A DNA stretch of 58,739 nt from an uncultured Oscillospiraceae bacterium. Lineage in GTDB: Bacteria > Bacillota > Clostridia > Oscillospirales > Oscillospiraceae. Shown in pieces: positions 15,500 to 23,696 of the stretch. The notes under the pieces were generated by a model. That model searched no databases and was not told the origin of the DNA. It saw only the letters and a list, made by a program, of their open reading frames with translations. The translations under genes and the position numbers were made by a program. Within the stretch, counting starts at the first letter, position 1. Each line of letters begins with the position of its first letter. The stretch lies in NCBI GenBank assembly GCA_910589085.1, contig CAJUSG010000002.1, positions 66,609 to 125,347 on the forward strand. Reading direction: 5' to 3'.

Positions 15500-17704
15500 A
15501 TGACTGTGAAGGACCAAACCGCTTCTTTTGCGCCAAATGGGTGCTATGTCAACCGGGAGCTGTCCTGGCTCCAATTCAACCGCCGCGTGCTGGAGGAGGC
15601 CGAGGACCCCGCCACCCCCCTGTGCGAGCGGCTGAATTTCGCCTCTATTTTCCAGAGCAACCTGGATGAATTTTACATGGTCCGGGTGGGGATGCTTATG
15701 GACACCCTCCACCTCACCGCCGTGGACGACAAGACGGGCCTCACCAGCGCCCAGCAGACCGCCGCCGTGCTGGACCGGACCCGGGACCTGCTGGCCCAGC
15801 GGGACCGGGTCTGCCGGGCCCTCATGGCCGAGCTGGCGGACCAGGGGGTGGAGCTGTGCCCCTTCGCCGCCCTGTCCGACAAGCAGCTGGCCTTTTTGGA
15901 GAAGTATTTTACCTCCAACGTCCTGCCCCTGCTCTCCCCCCAGATCATCGGCCGCAAGCAGCCCTTCCCCTTCCTGCGCAACAAGGCCATCTACGCCGTG
16001 GCCATCCTGCGCACCAAGAGCGGCGGCGAGCGGATGGGCATCGTCCCCTGCGGCGACGGGGTGCTCCGCAGGCTGGTCCCCCTCCCCGGCGACGGCCAGC
16101 GCTTTGTGCTGGTGGAGGAGCTCATCGCCGGGTTTTTGTCCAAAATTTTCGCCCACTACAAGGTGGAGGGGGCCGTCCTCATCCGTCTGGTGCGCAGCGC
16201 CGACATCCATATGGACGAGGCCTCCTCCGAGATGAGCGACATGCTGGCCGAGGAGTATCGGAAGAGCATGGAGAAGCTCATCCGCCGCCGAAAGCGGCTC
16301 CAGCCGGTGAAGCTGGAGTATCAGGGCAAGCTGTCCGACACCGTGCGGGACGCCCTGTGTACCTGCCTGGGGCTGTCCAAAAAACACCTGTTTTCCAGCG
16401 GCGTCCCCCTGGACCTGTCCTTCCTGGGCGCGGTGCGGGACCTCCTCCGGGAGAAAACCGAGCTGTTCTACCCCCGGCGGGTCCCCCAGAATTCCCCCAA
16501 CGTGGACCCCCTGCGCCCCGTGGCCCAGCAGGTCCGGGAGCGGGACCGGATGCTCAGCTACCCCTATGAGAGCGTGCGGCCCATGCTCCGCCTCCTCCGG
16601 GAGGCGGGCCAGGACCCCGAGGTGGTGTCCATCAAGATGACCCTCTACCGGGTGGCCCACAACAGCAAAATCGTCGAGGCCCTGGTGGACGCCGCCGAAA
16701 ACGGCAAGGAGGTCGTCGCCCTGGTGGAGCTGCGGGCCCGCTTCGACGAGGAGAACAACATCGGCTGGTCCCGGGTGCTGGAGCAGTCGGGCTGCCGGGT
16801 CATCTACGGTTTGGACGGGCTGAAGGTACACTCCAAGCTCCTCCTCATCACCCGGGTCCACGGCGGCCAGGTGGAGTATATCACCCAGGTGGGCACCGGA
16901 AACTACAACGAGGACACCGTCCGGCTGTATACCGACTACGCCCTCATGACCGCCGACCCTGAGATCGGCGCTGAGGCCGCCCAGGTCTTTAATGCCCTGT
17001 CTATGGGCGAGGTGGTGGAGGACAGCCGCCGGCTCATGGTCGCCCCCGCCTGCCTGCGGCCCAAGGTGCTGGCCCTCATCGACCGGGAGACCGAGCTGGC
17101 CCGTGCGGGAGAGGATGCCTATCTGGGCTTTAAGCTCAACGGCCTTACCGACAAGCTGATTATCGACCGGCTTATCCAGGCCTCCCAGGCCGGGGTGAGG
17201 ATCGACCTGGTGGTCCGGGGCATCTGCTGCCTCACCGGCGGCGTGCCCGGGCTGACGGACAACATCACCGTCCGCAGCATCGTGGGCCGCTACCTGGAGC
17301 ACGCCCGCATCTATATCTTCGGCCTGGGGGAGCGGAAACAGGTCTTTATCTCCTCCGCCGACTTCATGACCCGCAACACCACCCGCCGGGTGGAGGTGGC
17401 CGCCCCCGTGGACGACCCCGCCCTGCGGGCCCATCTGGAGAATATGTTTGCCGACCAGCTCCGGGACACCGCCAAGGGGAGGGTCCAGCTGCCCGACGGC
17501 AGCTATGTCCGGGCCCTGGGGGAGCCCTTCAACGCCCAGGAGCACTTCTGCGATCAGGCTTGCTCCGGGGCGTGGGCGCTGAAGCCGGCCGTCAAGGCGG
17601 CTCCCGAAAAGCCCCGGACGGCCAGAGCCGCCCCGAAAAAACCGGCGGCTGCCGTCAAAAAAACACGCCGGGGACTACTGGGACGGATCATCAAACGGGA
17701 TTGA
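15500..17704 (+). CDS. ppk1: Polyphosphate kinase 1 with a basic C-terminal tail
   Basis: A 734-residue enzyme that makes inorganic polyphosphate from ATP. The N-terminal domain starts CYVNRELSWLQFNRRVLEEA, with NLDEFYMVRVG after it. The phospholipase-D-like catalytic halves carry the presumed phosphorylated His444 (KVHSKLLLI), GTGNYNEDTVRLYTD and a second conserved His in LEHARIYIFG. The last ~40 residues (from about 695) are an Ala/Pro/Lys-rich basic tail (RAAPKKPAAAVKKTRRG) not expected in typical PPK1. It resembles a histone-H1-like tail and may bind polyphosphate or nucleic acid; that is inference. AAGGGGG precedes the ATG. Confidence 0.95.
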   Translation: MTVKDQTASFAPNGCYVNRELSWLQFNRRVLEEAEDPATPLCERLNFASIFQSNLDEFYMVRVGMLMDTLHLTAVDDKTGLTSAQQTAAVLDRTRDLLAQRDRVCRALMAELADQGVELCPFAALSDKQLAFLEKYFTSNVLPLLSPQIIGRKQPFPFLRNKAIYAVAILRTKSGGERMGIVPCGDGVLRRLVPLPGDGQRFVLVEELIAGFLSKIFAHYKVEGAVLIRLVRSADIHMDEASSEMSDMLAEEYRKSMEKLIRRRKRLQPVKLEYQGKLSDTVRDALCTCLGLSKKHLFSSGVPLDLSFLGAVRDLLREKTELFYPRRVPQNSPNVDPLRPVAQQVRERDRMLSYPYESVRPMLRLLREAGQDPEVVSIKMTLYRVAHNSKIVEALVDAAENGKEVVALVELRARFDEENNIGWSRVLEQSGCRVIYGLDGLKVHSKLLLITRVHGGQVEYITQVGTGNYNEDTVRLYTDYALMTADPEIGAEAAQVFNALSMGEVVEDSRRLMVAPACLRPKVLALIDRETELARAGEDAYLGFKLNGLTDKLIIDRLIQASQAGVRIDLVVRGICCLTGGVPGLTDNITVRSIVGRYLEHARIYIFGLGERKQVFISSADFMTRNTTRRVEVAAPVDDPALRAHLENMFADQLRDTAKGRVQLPDGSYVRALGEPFNAQEHFCDQACSGAWALKPAVKAAPEKPRTARAAPKKPAAAVKKTRRGLLGRIIKRD

Positions 17705-17710
17705 TTTTGC

Positions 17711-17735
17711 AGGGGCGGACAATATCCGCCCCTAC
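17711..17735. repeat. Family B short palindromic repeat
   Basis: GGGGCGGACAATATCCGCCCCTAC lies 7 bp after the ppk1 stop codon, between ppk1 and pfk. Confidence 0.75.
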
Positions 17736-17794
17736 AGTCCAGTTTATCAAGCCGAAGCGGCTTTCATATATCTTTTTGAAAGGAAGTTGTGTCT

Positions 17795-18880
17795 ATGAAA
17801 CGGATTGGAATGCTCACCAGCGGCGGCGACTGTCAGGCCCTCAACGCCACCATGCGGGGCGTGGCCAAGGGCCTCTACAACATCTACGGCAATGAGGTGG
17901 AGATCATCGGCTTTATCGACGGCTACAAGGGTCTCATCTATGAGGACTACAAAAAGCTGTCCCCCATCGACTTCACCGGCCTGCTCACCCGGGGCGGCAC
18001 CATCCTGGGCTCCAGCCGCCAGCCCTTCAAGCTGATGCGGACCCCCGACGAGAACGGCCTGGACAAGGTGGAGGCCATGAAATACACCTACCGCCGCCTG
18101 CGGCTGGACTGCCTGGTGGTGCTGGGGGGCAACGGCAGCCAGAAGACCGCCAACCTCCTCAGCGAGGAGGGCCTCAATGTGATCGGCCTGCCCAAGACCA
18201 TCGACAATGACCTGTGGGGCACCGACACCACCTTCGGCTTTCAGTCCGCCATCGGCCTGGCCACCGAGGTGATCGACTGCATCCACACCACCGCCGCCTC
18301 CCACAACCGGGTATTCATGGTGGAGATCATGGGCCACAAGGCGGGCTGGCTCACCCTCAACGCCGGCATCGCCGGCGGCGCGGACATCATTCTGATTCCG
18401 GAAATTCCCTACAACATCGACGCGGTGATCGCCAAGATCCGCCAGCGGGCCGCCTCGGGCAACGGCTTCACCATCCTAGCCGTGGCCGAGGGGGCCATCT
18501 CCCAGAAGGAGGCGGCCATGGGGAAGAAGGAGTACAAGCAGCACATGGCCGAGCTGCTGGAGAAGTACCCCTCCGTCTCCTACGCCATCGCCGACAAGAT
18601 CCTCAAGAAGACCGGCAAGGAGGTCCGGGTGACGGTGCCCGGCCACATGCAGCGGGGCGGCACCCCCTGCGCCTACGACCGGGTGCTCTCCTCCCGGCTG
18701 GGCACCACCGCCGCCCTGATGATCTCCCGGGAGGAGTACGGCAGCATGGTGGCCATCCAGAACCACGTGATTACCTCCGTCCCCCTGAAGGAGATCGCCG
18801 GCAAGCTGAAGACCATCGACCCCAAGTCCGACATTATCACCGAGGCCCGCCTGCTGGGCATCAGCTTCGGCGACGACTGA
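17795..18880 (+). CDS. 6-phosphofructokinase
   Basis: A 361-residue glycolytic enzyme that phosphorylates fructose 6-phosphate. Motifs: LTSGGDCQALN (start), RGGTILGSSR, GGNGSQ (111-116), PKTIDND (133-139, catalytic Asp) and GHMQRGGTP. The Gly at the position equivalent to E. coli 104 points to ATP use. The Lys in PKTIDND is more common in PPi-type or group III enzymes, so the phosphoryl donor needs testing. Translation most likely starts at the ATG with AAAGGAAG 8 bp upstream, not the GTG two codons earlier. It is a single gene with its own terminator. Confidence 0.93.
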   Translation: MKRIGMLTSGGDCQALNATMRGVAKGLYNIYGNEVEIIGFIDGYKGLIYEDYKKLSPIDFTGLLTRGGTILGSSRQPFKLMRTPDENGLDKVEAMKYTYRRLRLDCLVVLGGNGSQKTANLLSEEGLNVIGLPKTIDNDLWGTDTTFGFQSAIGLATEVIDCIHTTAASHNRVFMVEIMGHKAGWLTLNAGIAGGADIILIPEIPYNIDAVIAKIRQRAASGNGFTILAVAEGAISQKEAAMGKKEYKQHMAELLEKYPSVSYAIADKILKKTGKEVRVTVPGHMQRGGTPCAYDRVLSSRLGTTAALMISREEYGSMVAIQNHVITSVPLKEIAGKLKTIDPKSDIITEARLLGISFGDD

Positions 18881-18892
18881 TCCAAACAACAG

Positions 18893-18940
18893 GCCCCTCC
18901 CGGCCCCCCTCTGTCTGAGCGGGCCGGGAGGGGCTTTTTT
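18893..18940 (+). terminator. Intrinsic terminator after pfk
   Basis: GCCCCTCCCGGCCC and GGGCCGGGAGGGGC form a 14-bp stem with a 14-base loop, followed directly by T6. The T-run ends at the stop codon of the convergent gene. Confidence 0.95.
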
Positions 18941-20274
18941 CAAATGTTGGCGTGGGCCAGCTGGGGCTCCCGCACCGCCTGGGGCTCCTCCCGGGGCCGG
19001 ACGGGCTCCTGGCGGGCCAGGCCCTTGGCGTTGGCCAGCATGAGCTTGATGCGGTTCTCCTGGTTGATCCGGGTGGCCCCAGGGTCGTAGTCGATGGCCA
19101 CCACGTTGCTGTAGGGGTACTCGTCCTTCAGCTTGCGGATCATCCCCTTGCCCACAATGTGGTTGGGCAGACAGCCGAAGGGCTGGGTGCAAACAATGTT
19201 GTTGGTGCCCGAGTGGATCAGCTCCAGCATCTCGGCGGTGAGGAGCCAGCCCTCCCCCATCTTGTTGCCGTCCCCCAGGTAGCCCCGGACCAGGTTGTGC
19301 AGGTCCTGGAAGGTGCCCGGAGCGCGGAAGCGGCCAGACTGCTCCAGAGCGGCGATCATGTCCCGCTGGCAGGCCTCGATGTACCGCATGAAGAGGGTAC
19401 AGCCCGCCTTTTTGATCCACTTGCCCCCGTAGAGCTCCACGTCGGCCACCCGGTTGTAGATCTTGAAGATGATGAAGTCGGTCAGGCCGGGGACCACCGG
19501 CTCCACCCCCTCGGACAGGAGGAATTTTTCCAGGTTGTTGTTGCCCAGAGGGGCGAATTTTACATAGATCTCCCCCACGACCCCCACACGAATCTTGGGG
19601 TCCCCCGCCACGGGGATGGCGGCGAAGTCGGAGCAAATCTCGTCGAAGTTGGCCCGCATCTGCCTGCGGCTCATGCCCTTCCCCGCCTGGAAGCCGTCCA
19701 CCAGCCGCTGGGACCATGTGTCGATCATGGCGTCGGCGGAGCCGGGCTCCACCTCGTAGGGCCGGACCTGGTTGGCCACGTTGACGATGATGTCCCCGTA
19801 CATCATGGCGTACACCGCCTTGCGGACAAAGGGCAGGGTCAGGGAGAAGCCGGGGTTTTTCTCCAGCCCCGACAGGTTTACCGACACCACCGGGATGTAG
19901 GCCATGTCCGCCTTCTCCAGCGCCTTGCGCAGAAGATGGATGTAGTTGCTGGCCCGGCAGCCGCCCCCGGTCTGGGTGATGAGCAGCCCCACCTTGTGGG
20001 GGTCGTAGCCCCCGTGCTTCACCGCGTCGATGAGCTGGCCGATGACCAGCAGGGCGGGGTAACAGGTGTCGTTGTGGACGTACTTCAGGCCCTCGTCCAC
20101 AATCCCCCGGTGGTTGGTGGTGAGCATGTCCACCTTGTAGCCCTCGCACTCCAGCAGCTTCTTCATCATGCCGAAGTGGACGGGCAGCATCTGGGGCATG
20201 AGGAGGGTGTACTCCTCCTTCATCTCCCTGGTGAACAGCAGGCGTCCGGTGTTGTCATAGACCAGTTTTGCCAT
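18940..20274 (-). CDS. Acyl-CoA dehydratase activase-associated protein, COG3581-like C-terminal half
   Basis: A 444-residue protein matching the C-terminal part of the large 2-hydroxyglutaryl-CoA dehydratase/activase-related proteins. Recognisable features are HNDTCYPALLVIGQ (Cys in a CYP motif), TQTGGGCRASNY, QPFGCLPNHIVGKG and the late AIDYDPGATRINQENRIKL. The cysteines could ligate an iron-sulfur cluster, but that is inferred. In many Clostridia this segment is fused behind BcrAD/DUF2229 domains in one ~1430-residue chain. Here it is a separate gene, and its length plus the upstream gene's 982 residues gives nearly that total. It ends in a proline-rich variable tail. Confidence 0.82.
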   Translation of the reverse strand: MAKLVYDNTGRLLFTREMKEEYTLLMPQMLPVHFGMMKKLLECEGYKVDMLTTNHRGIVDEGLKYVHNDTCYPALLVIGQLIDAVKHGGYDPHKVGLLITQTGGGCRASNYIHLLRKALEKADMAYIPVVSVNLSGLEKNPGFSLTLPFVRKAVYAMMYGDIIVNVANQVRPYEVEPGSADAMIDTWSQRLVDGFQAGKGMSRRQMRANFDEICSDFAAIPVAGDPKIRVGVVGEIYVKFAPLGNNNLEKFLLSEGVEPVVPGLTDFIIFKIYNRVADVELYGGKWIKKAGCTLFMRYIEACQRDMIAALEQSGRFRAPGTFQDLHNLVRGYLGDGNKMGEGWLLTAEMLELIHSGTNNIVCTQPFGCLPNHIVGKGMIRKLKDEYPYSNVVAIDYDPGATRINQENRIKLMLANAKGLARQEPVRPREEPQAVREPQLAHANI

Positions 20275-20311
20275 GGTGGGAACTCCTTTCCGGTGTGACG
20301 GTGGATGGTTT

Positions 20312-20393
20312 GTAGGGCGGGACGACTCGGCCCGCCGTTCGTTGAAGGGGCGCGATGTTGGGAAAGCGGCGCGCCGGGGTCGTCGCGCCCTAC
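20312..20393. repeat. Family A REP-like palindromic element
   Basis: From GTAGGGCGGGACGACTCGG to CGTCGCGCCCTAC, with complementary ends. It lies between the two halves of the activase system together with two family B elements. Confidence 0.8.
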
Positions 20394-20416
20394 AGGTTGT
20401 AGGCGTGTGCCGATCC

Positions 20417-20440
20417 TGTAGGGGCGGATATCATCCGCCC
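20417..20440. repeat. Family B short palindromic repeat
   Basis: GTAGGGGCGGATATCATCCGCCC, second element in the intergenic space of the activase gene pair. Confidence 0.75.
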
Positions 20441-20466
20441 GTCTTTTCGTGGAATGACCTGTTTTG

Positions 20467-20490
20467 CGGGCGCATAATATGCGCCCCTAC
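20467..20490. repeat. Family B short palindromic repeat, variant
   Basis: GCGGGCGCATAATATGCGCCC followed by CTAC. The arms have co-varied relative to the other family B copies (GCGCAT/ATGCGC instead of GCGGAT/ATCCGC), which suggests that pairing is being kept. Confidence 0.7.
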
Positions 20491-20496
20491 GTGCGT

Positions 20497-23445
20497 TTAC
20501 GGAATCTTCCGGGCCTCAATAGCGGCCATCAGGGAGCGGATGCGGATTTTTACCGCCCCAAGGTTGTTGATGTCGTCAATTTTCAGCTGGGTGTACAGCT
20601 TGCCGCCCGTCTCCAGGATGGAGCGCATCTCGTCGCCCGTGATGGCATCGATGCCGCAGCCGAAGCTCACCAGCTGGATCACCTCCATGTCGGGCTGGGC
20701 GCAGACATACCGGGCGGCGTTGTACATCCGGGCGTGGTAGGTCCACTGGTTCAGCACGTGCCGGGGGGCCTTGTCCTCCAGCCAGGCCACCGCGTCCTCG
20801 GTGACCAGTACGAAGCCGTAGGAGGTAATCAGGTCGTTGATGCCGTGGTTGATCTCCGGGTCCATGTGGTAGGGCCGGCCGGCCACCACCAGGATGGGAC
20901 GGCCCTCGGCCCGGGCCCGGTCGATATAGGCGCGGCCGGTGCTGCGCAGGTCGTTCTTATAGGCGTCGTAGGCGGTATAGGCGGCCTTGACGGCGGCGGC
21001 GGTCTCCCGCTTGGGGATATGGAACTCGTTGAAGAACCACTCCCCCGCCTTGCGCTCCATGTCGCGGGGACGGTGGAGGCCGAAGTAGGGGTAGAGGTAG
21101 CGGGTCTGCTTCAGCTCGGGGACGTTGGCCGCCAGCAGCTCCGGGTAGTAGGCCACCACGGGGCAGTTGTAGTTGTTGTCCCCCGCCCCCTCGTCGAAGT
21201 TGTAGGGCATACAGGGGTAGAAAATGGCGTCCACCCCCGCCTCCACCAGGGCCTCCACGTGGCCGTGGAGCAGCTTGGCCGGGTAGCACACCGTGTCCGA
21301 CGGGATGGTGCGCTGGCCCTTTAAATACAGCTTCCGGGAGGACTCCGGGGAGAGGACCACCTCAAAGTTCAGCCTGGTGAACAGCTCGAACCAGAAGGGC
21401 AGGTTTTCGTACATGTTCAGCCCGAAGGGGATGCCGATTTTGCCCCGGGAGCCGTCCCCGCTCCCCGTTCCGTGCAGGGCCCGGAGTTTGGCGTATTTGT
21501 ACCGCATCAGGTCGGGCAGACGGCTGGGCTCCTCCCCCAGGGGGCGGGAGCACCGGTTGCCTGAGACAAACCGCCGCCCGCCGTCGAAGGAGTTCACCGT
21601 CAGGGAGCAGTGGTTGGTGCACAGCCCGCAGGTGGCGGGCTTGGCGGTGTGGGTGAAGTGCTCCAGCGCCTCCCGGGACAGCAGGGCGGATTTTTCCAGG
21701 TGGAGGTCCCGGGCGGCCAGAGCCGCCCCGAAGGCCCCCATGCTGCCCGCGATGTCGGGCCGGGTGACCTCACGGCCAATCTCCTGCTCAAAGGCCCGGA
21801 GGACCGCGTCGTTGTAGAAGGTGCCCCCCTGGACCACAATGTGCCGGCCTAAATCGTCGGCGGAGGCCGCCCGGATCACCTTATAGATGGCGTTCTTCAC
21901 AATGGAGATGGACAGCCCGGCGGAGATGTCCTCCACGCTGGCTCCGTCCTTCTGGGCCTGCTTCACGCTGGAGTTCATGAACACGGTGCACCGGGAGCCC
22001 AGATTCACCGGCTTTTGGGTGAACAGGCCCAGCTTGGCGAAATCCTCAATCTCATAGCCCAGGGCCTTGGCGAAGGTTTCGATGAAGGAGCCGCAGCCCG
22101 AGGAACAGGCCTCGTTGAGCATGATGGAGTCCACCGCGCCGTTGCGGATTTTGAAGCACTTCATGTCCTGGCCGCCGATGTCGATGATGAAGTCCACCTG
22201 AGGGTCGAAGAAGGCAGCGGCCTTGTAGTGGGCCATGGTCTCCACCAGCCCCAGATCACAGGAGAAGGCGTTTTTAATCAGGTCCTCGCCGTAGCCGGTG
22301 ACGGCGGCCCCCTTGATGACGATATGGTTGTCGTATGGCAGGCCGCACAGCTTGTAGATCTCCTTCAACTGTTCCAGGACAATGGCCACCGGGTTGCCCT
22401 GGTTGGAGTGGTAATACTGATACAGCAGGTCGCCGCCGGCGGTGATGAGCACGATTTTGGTGGTGGTGGACCCGGCGTCGATGCCCAGGTAGGCGTCCCC
22501 GTTATACCCGTTGATGGGCAGGAGGTCTGGACCGCCGGCGCTGTTGTGCCGCTCCAGAAAGGCCTCGTACTCCTCCCGGCCGGTAAACAGGGGGGGCATG
22601 GTGTCCACCACCGTGGCGGTGTTGGCGCTGTCCTCCAGCTTTTTCAGCACCGTCTCAAAGGGGACGGGGGCGTAGTCGGTGGCGCACAGGGCGGCCCCCA
22701 TGGCAGCGAAGCAGTCCCCGTCGGCGGGGAAAACGGCGTGGTCCCCGTCCAGCTTCAGCGTCTCTACAAACCGCTGGCGCAGGCCCATAAGGAAGTGGAG
22801 GGGTCCACCCAGAAAGACAATCTTGCCCTTCAGCTCCCGGCCCTGGGTCAGGCCGGCCACCGTCTGGTCCACCACCGCCTGGAAGATGGAGGCGGCTATG
22901 TCCTCCTTCCGGCCCCCCTGGTTCAGGATGGGCTGGATGTCGCTCTTGGCGAACACCCCGCAGCGGGAGGCGATGGGGTAAATCTTCTCATGCTTCAGGG
23001 ACAGCTCGTCCAGCTCGCTGACGGTCACGTTCATCAGGGTGGCCATCTGGTCGATGAAGGCCCCGGTGCCCCCGGCACAGGAGCCGTTCATCCGCTCCTC
23101 CAGGGCGCCGCCGAAGAAGATAATCTTGGCGTCCTCGCCCCCCAGCTCGATGACAGCGTCGGTGTCCGGGATGTATGTATTCACCGCGGCGGCGGTGGCG
23201 TAGACCTCCTGGACAAAGTCGATGCCCGCCGCGTCCGCCACCCCCAGGCCGGCGGAGCCGGTGATGGTCACCTTGATCTCCTGGCCGGCCAGCAGGTCCC
23301 GGATGGAGTTCAGCGTCTCCAGGGCCCGCTCCCGGGTCTTGGAGAAGTGCCGCTCGTAGGAGCGGAACAGCAGCTTATCCTGTTCGCTGAGGACCACCAC
23401 CTTTACCGTGGTGGAGCCAATGTCGATGCCAACCCGCAGACTCAT
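20497..23445 (-). CDS. Acyl-CoA dehydratase activase with two BcrAD/BadFG ATPase domains and a DUF2229-like domain
   Basis: A 982-residue protein. Domain 1 (about 1-260) starts LRVGIDIGSTTVKVVVL and contains GGEDAKIIFF and SCAGGTGAFIDQMA. Domain 2 (about 315-570) repeats the pattern with YLGIDAGSTTTKIVLI, DIGGQDMKCF and EACSSGCGSFIETFA. These are ASKHA-fold ATPases with the Cys of a subunit-bridging [4Fe-4S] cluster. The C-terminal third (GIPFGLNMYENLPFWFELFT, DTVCYPAKLLHGHVE) is DUF2229/COG3580-like. Known relatives drive ATP-dependent electron transfer to 2-hydroxyacyl-CoA dehydratases or related reductases. No dehydratase alpha/beta pair lies nearby, so the target is unknown. The ATG at MSLRVG is preferred over an upstream TTG. 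Confidence 0.88.
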   Translation of the reverse strand: MSLRVGIDIGSTTVKVVVLSEQDKLLFRSYERHFSKTRERALETLNSIRDLLAGQEIKVTITGSAGLGVADAAGIDFVQEVYATAAAVNTYIPDTDAVIELGGEDAKIIFFGGALEERMNGSCAGGTGAFIDQMATLMNVTVSELDELSLKHEKIYPIASRCGVFAKSDIQPILNQGGRKEDIAASIFQAVVDQTVAGLTQGRELKGKIVFLGGPLHFLMGLRQRFVETLKLDGDHAVFPADGDCFAAMGAALCATDYAPVPFETVLKKLEDSANTATVVDTMPPLFTGREEYEAFLERHNSAGGPDLLPINGYNGDAYLGIDAGSTTTKIVLITAGGDLLYQYYHSNQGNPVAIVLEQLKEIYKLCGLPYDNHIVIKGAAVTGYGEDLIKNAFSCDLGLVETMAHYKAAAFFDPQVDFIIDIGGQDMKCFKIRNGAVDSIMLNEACSSGCGSFIETFAKALGYEIEDFAKLGLFTQKPVNLGSRCTVFMNSSVKQAQKDGASVEDISAGLSISIVKNAIYKVIRAASADDLGRHIVVQGGTFYNDAVLRAFEQEIGREVTRPDIAGSMGAFGAALAARDLHLEKSALLSREALEHFTHTAKPATCGLCTNHCSLTVNSFDGGRRFVSGNRCSRPLGEEPSRLPDLMRYKYAKLRALHGTGSGDGSRGKIGIPFGLNMYENLPFWFELFTRLNFEVVLSPESSRKLYLKGQRTIPSDTVCYPAKLLHGHVEALVEAGVDAIFYPCMPYNFDEGAGDNNYNCPVVAYYPELLAANVPELKQTRYLYPYFGLHRPRDMERKAGEWFFNEFHIPKRETAAAVKAAYTAYDAYKNDLRSTGRAYIDRARAEGRPILVVAGRPYHMDPEINHGINDLITSYGFVLVTEDAVAWLEDKAPRHVLNQWTYHARMYNAARYVCAQPDMEVIQLVSFGCGIDAITGDEMRSILETGGKLYTQLKIDDINNLGAVKIRIRSLMAAIEARKIP

Positions 23446-23657
23446 AAAAATACCGCGCCTTTCTTTCAAACCCTGTGCCGCCGCTTGGGAGGGAGACTTT
23501 TTGCTATCCTATGATACTGATTTTTTGTCGAGAAGACAACGAAATTAACGGCTTTTTAACAGGGCGAAAGGGAAGAAAAGCGGGAAATTAACGGAGGTAT
23601 ACTGGGCAAAAGCTACAAACTGAAGCGCAAAAATTATCAATAGTGACAAAAAGAAAC

Positions 23658-23686
23658 AGCGTCCCCGGCATATCGCCGGGGTCGCT
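23658..23686 (-). terminator. Intrinsic terminator after asnB
   Basis: AGCGTCCCCGGC / GCCGGGGTCGCT with one T-T mismatch and a five-base loop. On the minus strand it is followed by GTTTCTTTTTGTC. Confidence 0.85.
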
Positions 23687-23696
23687 GAATGGGGTA

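Noticed and set aside
15413..17545. Long minus-strand open frame opposite ppk1
   Set aside because: Its protein is a Gly/Gln/His/Val-rich shadow of a GC-rich gene without motifs, while the plus strand encodes a clear PPK1.
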